From CAILHX01 sp046155285 (GTDB lineage Bacteria > Pseudomonadota > Gammaproteobacteria > Burkholderiales > Methylophilaceae), in assembly GCA_046155285.1 (NCBI GenBank), contig JBJXEA010000003.1, positions 44,957 to 108,956 on the forward strand: a DNA stretch of 64,000 bases, written 5' to 3'. The notes under the pieces were generated by a model that saw only the letters and a list, made by a program, of their open reading frames with translations, made no database searches and was not told the origin of the DNA. Both the position numbers and the translations under genes were made by a program. Positions within the stretch are counted from its first letter, which is position 1. Every line of letters begins with the position of its first letter. This document shows positions 62,429 to 64,000 of this stretch, piece after piece.

Positions 62429-62609
62429 GTCATTCCCGCGTAGGCGGGAATCCAGTCAAAATTCGACGAAGTAACGTGCATCCATGACACCACAAGTGAC
62501 TTGTCTGGATTCCCGCTTGCAGGGCGCGTAGGCTTCTGCAGAAGTCTACCGTTTTGCAGGCGCACAGCATGCTGTGCGAAACCCCTGCCAAACCCTCCGC
62601 GGGAATGAC
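62429..62609. repeat. Composite repeat: family C element with nested module F (copy 2)
   Basis: A family C element whose right hairpin loop is expanded by an 80-bp module (62517-62596; TTGCAGGGCGCGTAGGCTTC at one end, CGAAACCCCTGCC at the other). It is the reverse orientation of the composite at 19849-20030. It fills the gap before fabI together with a short AT-rich stretch. Confidence 0.85.
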
Positions 62610-62657
62610 GATTATTTGATATATATGCATTAGTTTTCACAATTTGAAAGGTTTTAT

Positions 62658-63443
62658 ATGGGTTTTCTTGCAGGCAAACGCGCTTTAGTCACTGGCGTAC
62701 TCAGCGACCGTTCTATCGCCTATGGCATCGCCGAAGCGATGAAGCGCGAAGGAGCAGAAATAGCGCTCACCTACCAAATGGACAAATTCCAAGATCGCGT
62801 TATTAAACTGGGGCAAGCATTCGATTCTAAGATTATCCTGCCTTGCGACCTCACCGACGACGCGCAGATTGACAGCATGTTCGCCGAGTTGTGCAAACAC
62901 TGGGATGGCGTAGACATCATCATCCACTCCGCCGCCTTTGTGCCTAAAGCCGCGCTGGATGGCGACTACCTGGATTGCGTCACGCGCGAAAATTTCCGCA
63001 TCGCCCACGACGTCAGCTCTTATAGCTTTGCCGCATTGGCCAAAGCTGGGCTGCCGATGATGCAAGGTCGCAACGCTGCTTTATTGACTTTGAGTTATTT
63101 AGGCGCTGAACGCACCATGCCTAATTACAACGTCATGGGTGTCGCCAAAGCCAGCTTGGAAGCCAATGTGCGCTACATGGCGCAAAGCTTGGGCCCTAAG
63201 GGAATACGCGTGAATGCGGTATCTGCTGGCCCGATTAAAACATTGGCCGCTTCTGGCATTGCCGGTTTCGACAAAATGATAGATTACAACAACAAACACG
63301 CGCCGCTACGTCGTGGCGTGACGATAGAAGAAGTAGGCAATGTGTCAGCCTTTCTGTGCAGCGACCTCGCCAGCGGCGTGACCGGCGAAATCACCTATGT
63401 GGATGGTGGCTTCAACATCACCGTCGCCGCCACCGTAGAGTAA
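62658..63443 (+). CDS. fabI: Enoyl-[acyl-carrier-protein] reductase (NADH) FabI
   Basis: A 261-residue short-chain reductase for the last step of fatty acid elongation. The N-terminus MGFLAGKRALVTGVLSDRSIAYGIAEA is typical; the catalytic residues Tyr147, Tyr157 and Lys164 align with Tyr146, Tyr156 and Lys163 of E. coli FabI. SAGPIKTLAASGI and DVS-like NAD segments are intact. GAAAGG precedes the ATG. Confidence 0.97.
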   Translation: MGFLAGKRALVTGVLSDRSIAYGIAEAMKREGAEIALTYQMDKFQDRVIKLGQAFDSKIILPCDLTDDAQIDSMFAELCKHWDGVDIIIHSAAFVPKAALDGDYLDCVTRENFRIAHDVSSYSFAALAKAGLPMMQGRNAALLTLSYLGAERTMPNYNVMGVAKASLEANVRYMAQSLGPKGIRVNAVSAGPIKTLAASGIAGFDKMIDYNNKHAPLRRGVTIEEVGNVSAFLCSDLASGVTGEITYVDGGFNITVAATVE

Positions 63444-63449
63444 ACTACC

Positions 63450-64000
63450 ATGAGAGTCTTGGTCGCTGACGATAGCGCTACCAACCGCGCTATCCTGACC
63501 GTATTGCTCACCCAGCTTGGGCATCAACCCATCATGGCGGAAAATGGCACTCAAGCGGTGGAGGTATTTAAGCGCGAGATGCCAGACTTGGTGCTGATGG
63601 ACGTGATGATGCCGATTGAAGACGGTATCAGCGCCACCCGACGCATCAAAGCGCTGCCCGCTGGTGAACTCACGCCGGTTATCATGGTAACCGCGTTGGA
63701 TAGCGATGAAGATATCATCAAAGCCTTGGAAGCTGGTGCAGACGACTACTTCACCAAACCCATCAAAATGCCGGTGGTGAAGGCCAAGATTAAAGCCATA
63801 GAACGCATCATCAACGCGCAACACCAAATCGCCCAGAAAAACGCTGAGTTAGCGCAATACTATTTTGCTGGAGAAGACGAAAAGCGCCTCACCAGCCACA
63901 TCATGGAGCGCTTGACCGAACCCGCCAAACTCAAAGACCCCGCGCTGCAATACTGGATTAAGCCCGCAGATTATTGCAGCGGCGACTTGCTGGCCGCCAC
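63450..64000 (+). CDS. Receiver-PP2C (SpoIIE-like) response regulator, N-terminal part
   Basis: The window ends within this gene; 183 codons are visible. Residues 1-120 are a receiver with acidic pair Asp7-Asp8, phospho-acceptor Asp51 (LVLMDVMMP) and the Lys of FTKPIKM. A helical linker (about 125-150) leads into a PP2C phosphatase domain of the RsbU/SpoIIE type, recognisable from IKPADYCSGDLLAA. Such proteins control partner-switching anti-sigma systems. The start is an ATG 6 bp after the fabI stop, with a weak ribosome-binding site. The missing part would show whether an anti-sigma domain follows. Confidence 0.85.
   Translation, partial: MRVLVADDSATNRAILTVLLTQLGHQPIMAENGTQAVEVFKREMPDLVLMDVMMPIEDGISATRRIKALPAGELTPVIMVTALDSDEDIIKALEAGADDYFTKPIKMPVVKAKIKAIERIINAQHQIAQKNAELAQYYFAGEDEKRLTSHIMERLTEPAKLKDPALQYWIKPADYCSGDLLAA

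Noticed and set aside
62353..62640. Short minus-strand frames (95 and 66 codons) downstream of the ABC permease
   Set aside because: They are translations of the composite family C repeat. The same kind of peptide appears at the other composite copy near 19808-19996.

Overview
The window looks like a chromosomal segment of a betaproteobacterium, most likely of the Nitrosomonadales/Gallionellaceae type. This is inferred from protein style and gene order (rpoE-rseA-rseB-rseC-degQ, a dapE-prmB neighbourhood, rnhA-dnaQ, rmuC-moaD-moaE), not from a marker gene. Almost everything is dense housekeeping DNA with short gaps. I see no rRNA, tRNA, CRISPR array, prophage or classical insertion sequence. 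What fills many of the gaps is an unusually rich set of short dispersed palindromic repeats, at least four families, one of them inserted in frame in recQ and one forming the 3' end of nadB.

Layout. 1-6.3 kb, minus strand: the N-terminal part of a giant alpha-2-macroglobulin-like protein, recQ and a membrane GGDEF diguanylate cyclase. 6.4-20 kb, plus strand: rep helicase, rlmF, uup, a sulfotransferase-like gene, a DHH phosphoesterase, an ArsC/Spx-like gene, dapE, an inverted-repeat-bounded GxxExxY nuclease cassette, prmB, a PRMT-like methyltransferase and glycogen phosphorylase. 20-22.7 kb, minus: rmuC, an unknown 58-residue gene, moaD, moaE and hslR. 22.8-33.2 kb, plus: a signalling and envelope block made of a di-haem peroxidase coupled to a large hybrid kinase, an HDOD-receiver protein, a CHASE2/SH3/M48-protease operon, a tautomerase and small membrane proteins.

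33.2-41.5 kb: typA diverging from two tandem rhlE-type RNA helicases, msrA diverging from serB, and a soluble hybrid kinase preceded by a 13-C tract. 41.5-45.6 kb, minus: the complete envelope-stress operon rpoE-rseA-rseB-rseC-degQ. 45.7-49.1 kb: nadB and small membrane proteins. 49.1-56.4 kb, minus: a methyltransferase gene, rnhA, dnaQ, the dTDP-rhamnose genes rfbB-A-C-D with a chlorite dismutase gene embedded between rfbC and rfbD, and a PIN toxin/antitoxin segment that separates rfbD from a remnant of an older rfbD tail. 56.4-64 kb, plus: gloB, mltD, a peptide-type ABC binding protein with two permeases but no ATPase, fabI, and the start of a receiver-PP2C phosphatase.

The most interesting signals are the GxxExxY nuclease cassette bounded by 32-bp inverted repeats (14821-15261), the poly-C tract that can switch the N-terminus of a hybrid kinase (39858-39870), the short chlorite dismutase with both key haem-site residues inside the rhamnose operon, the repeat-derived insertion in RecQ, a composite nested repeat present twice in opposite orientation, and the rfbD remnant that records a past recombination. 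All sequence comparisons were made by eye; no database search was run.
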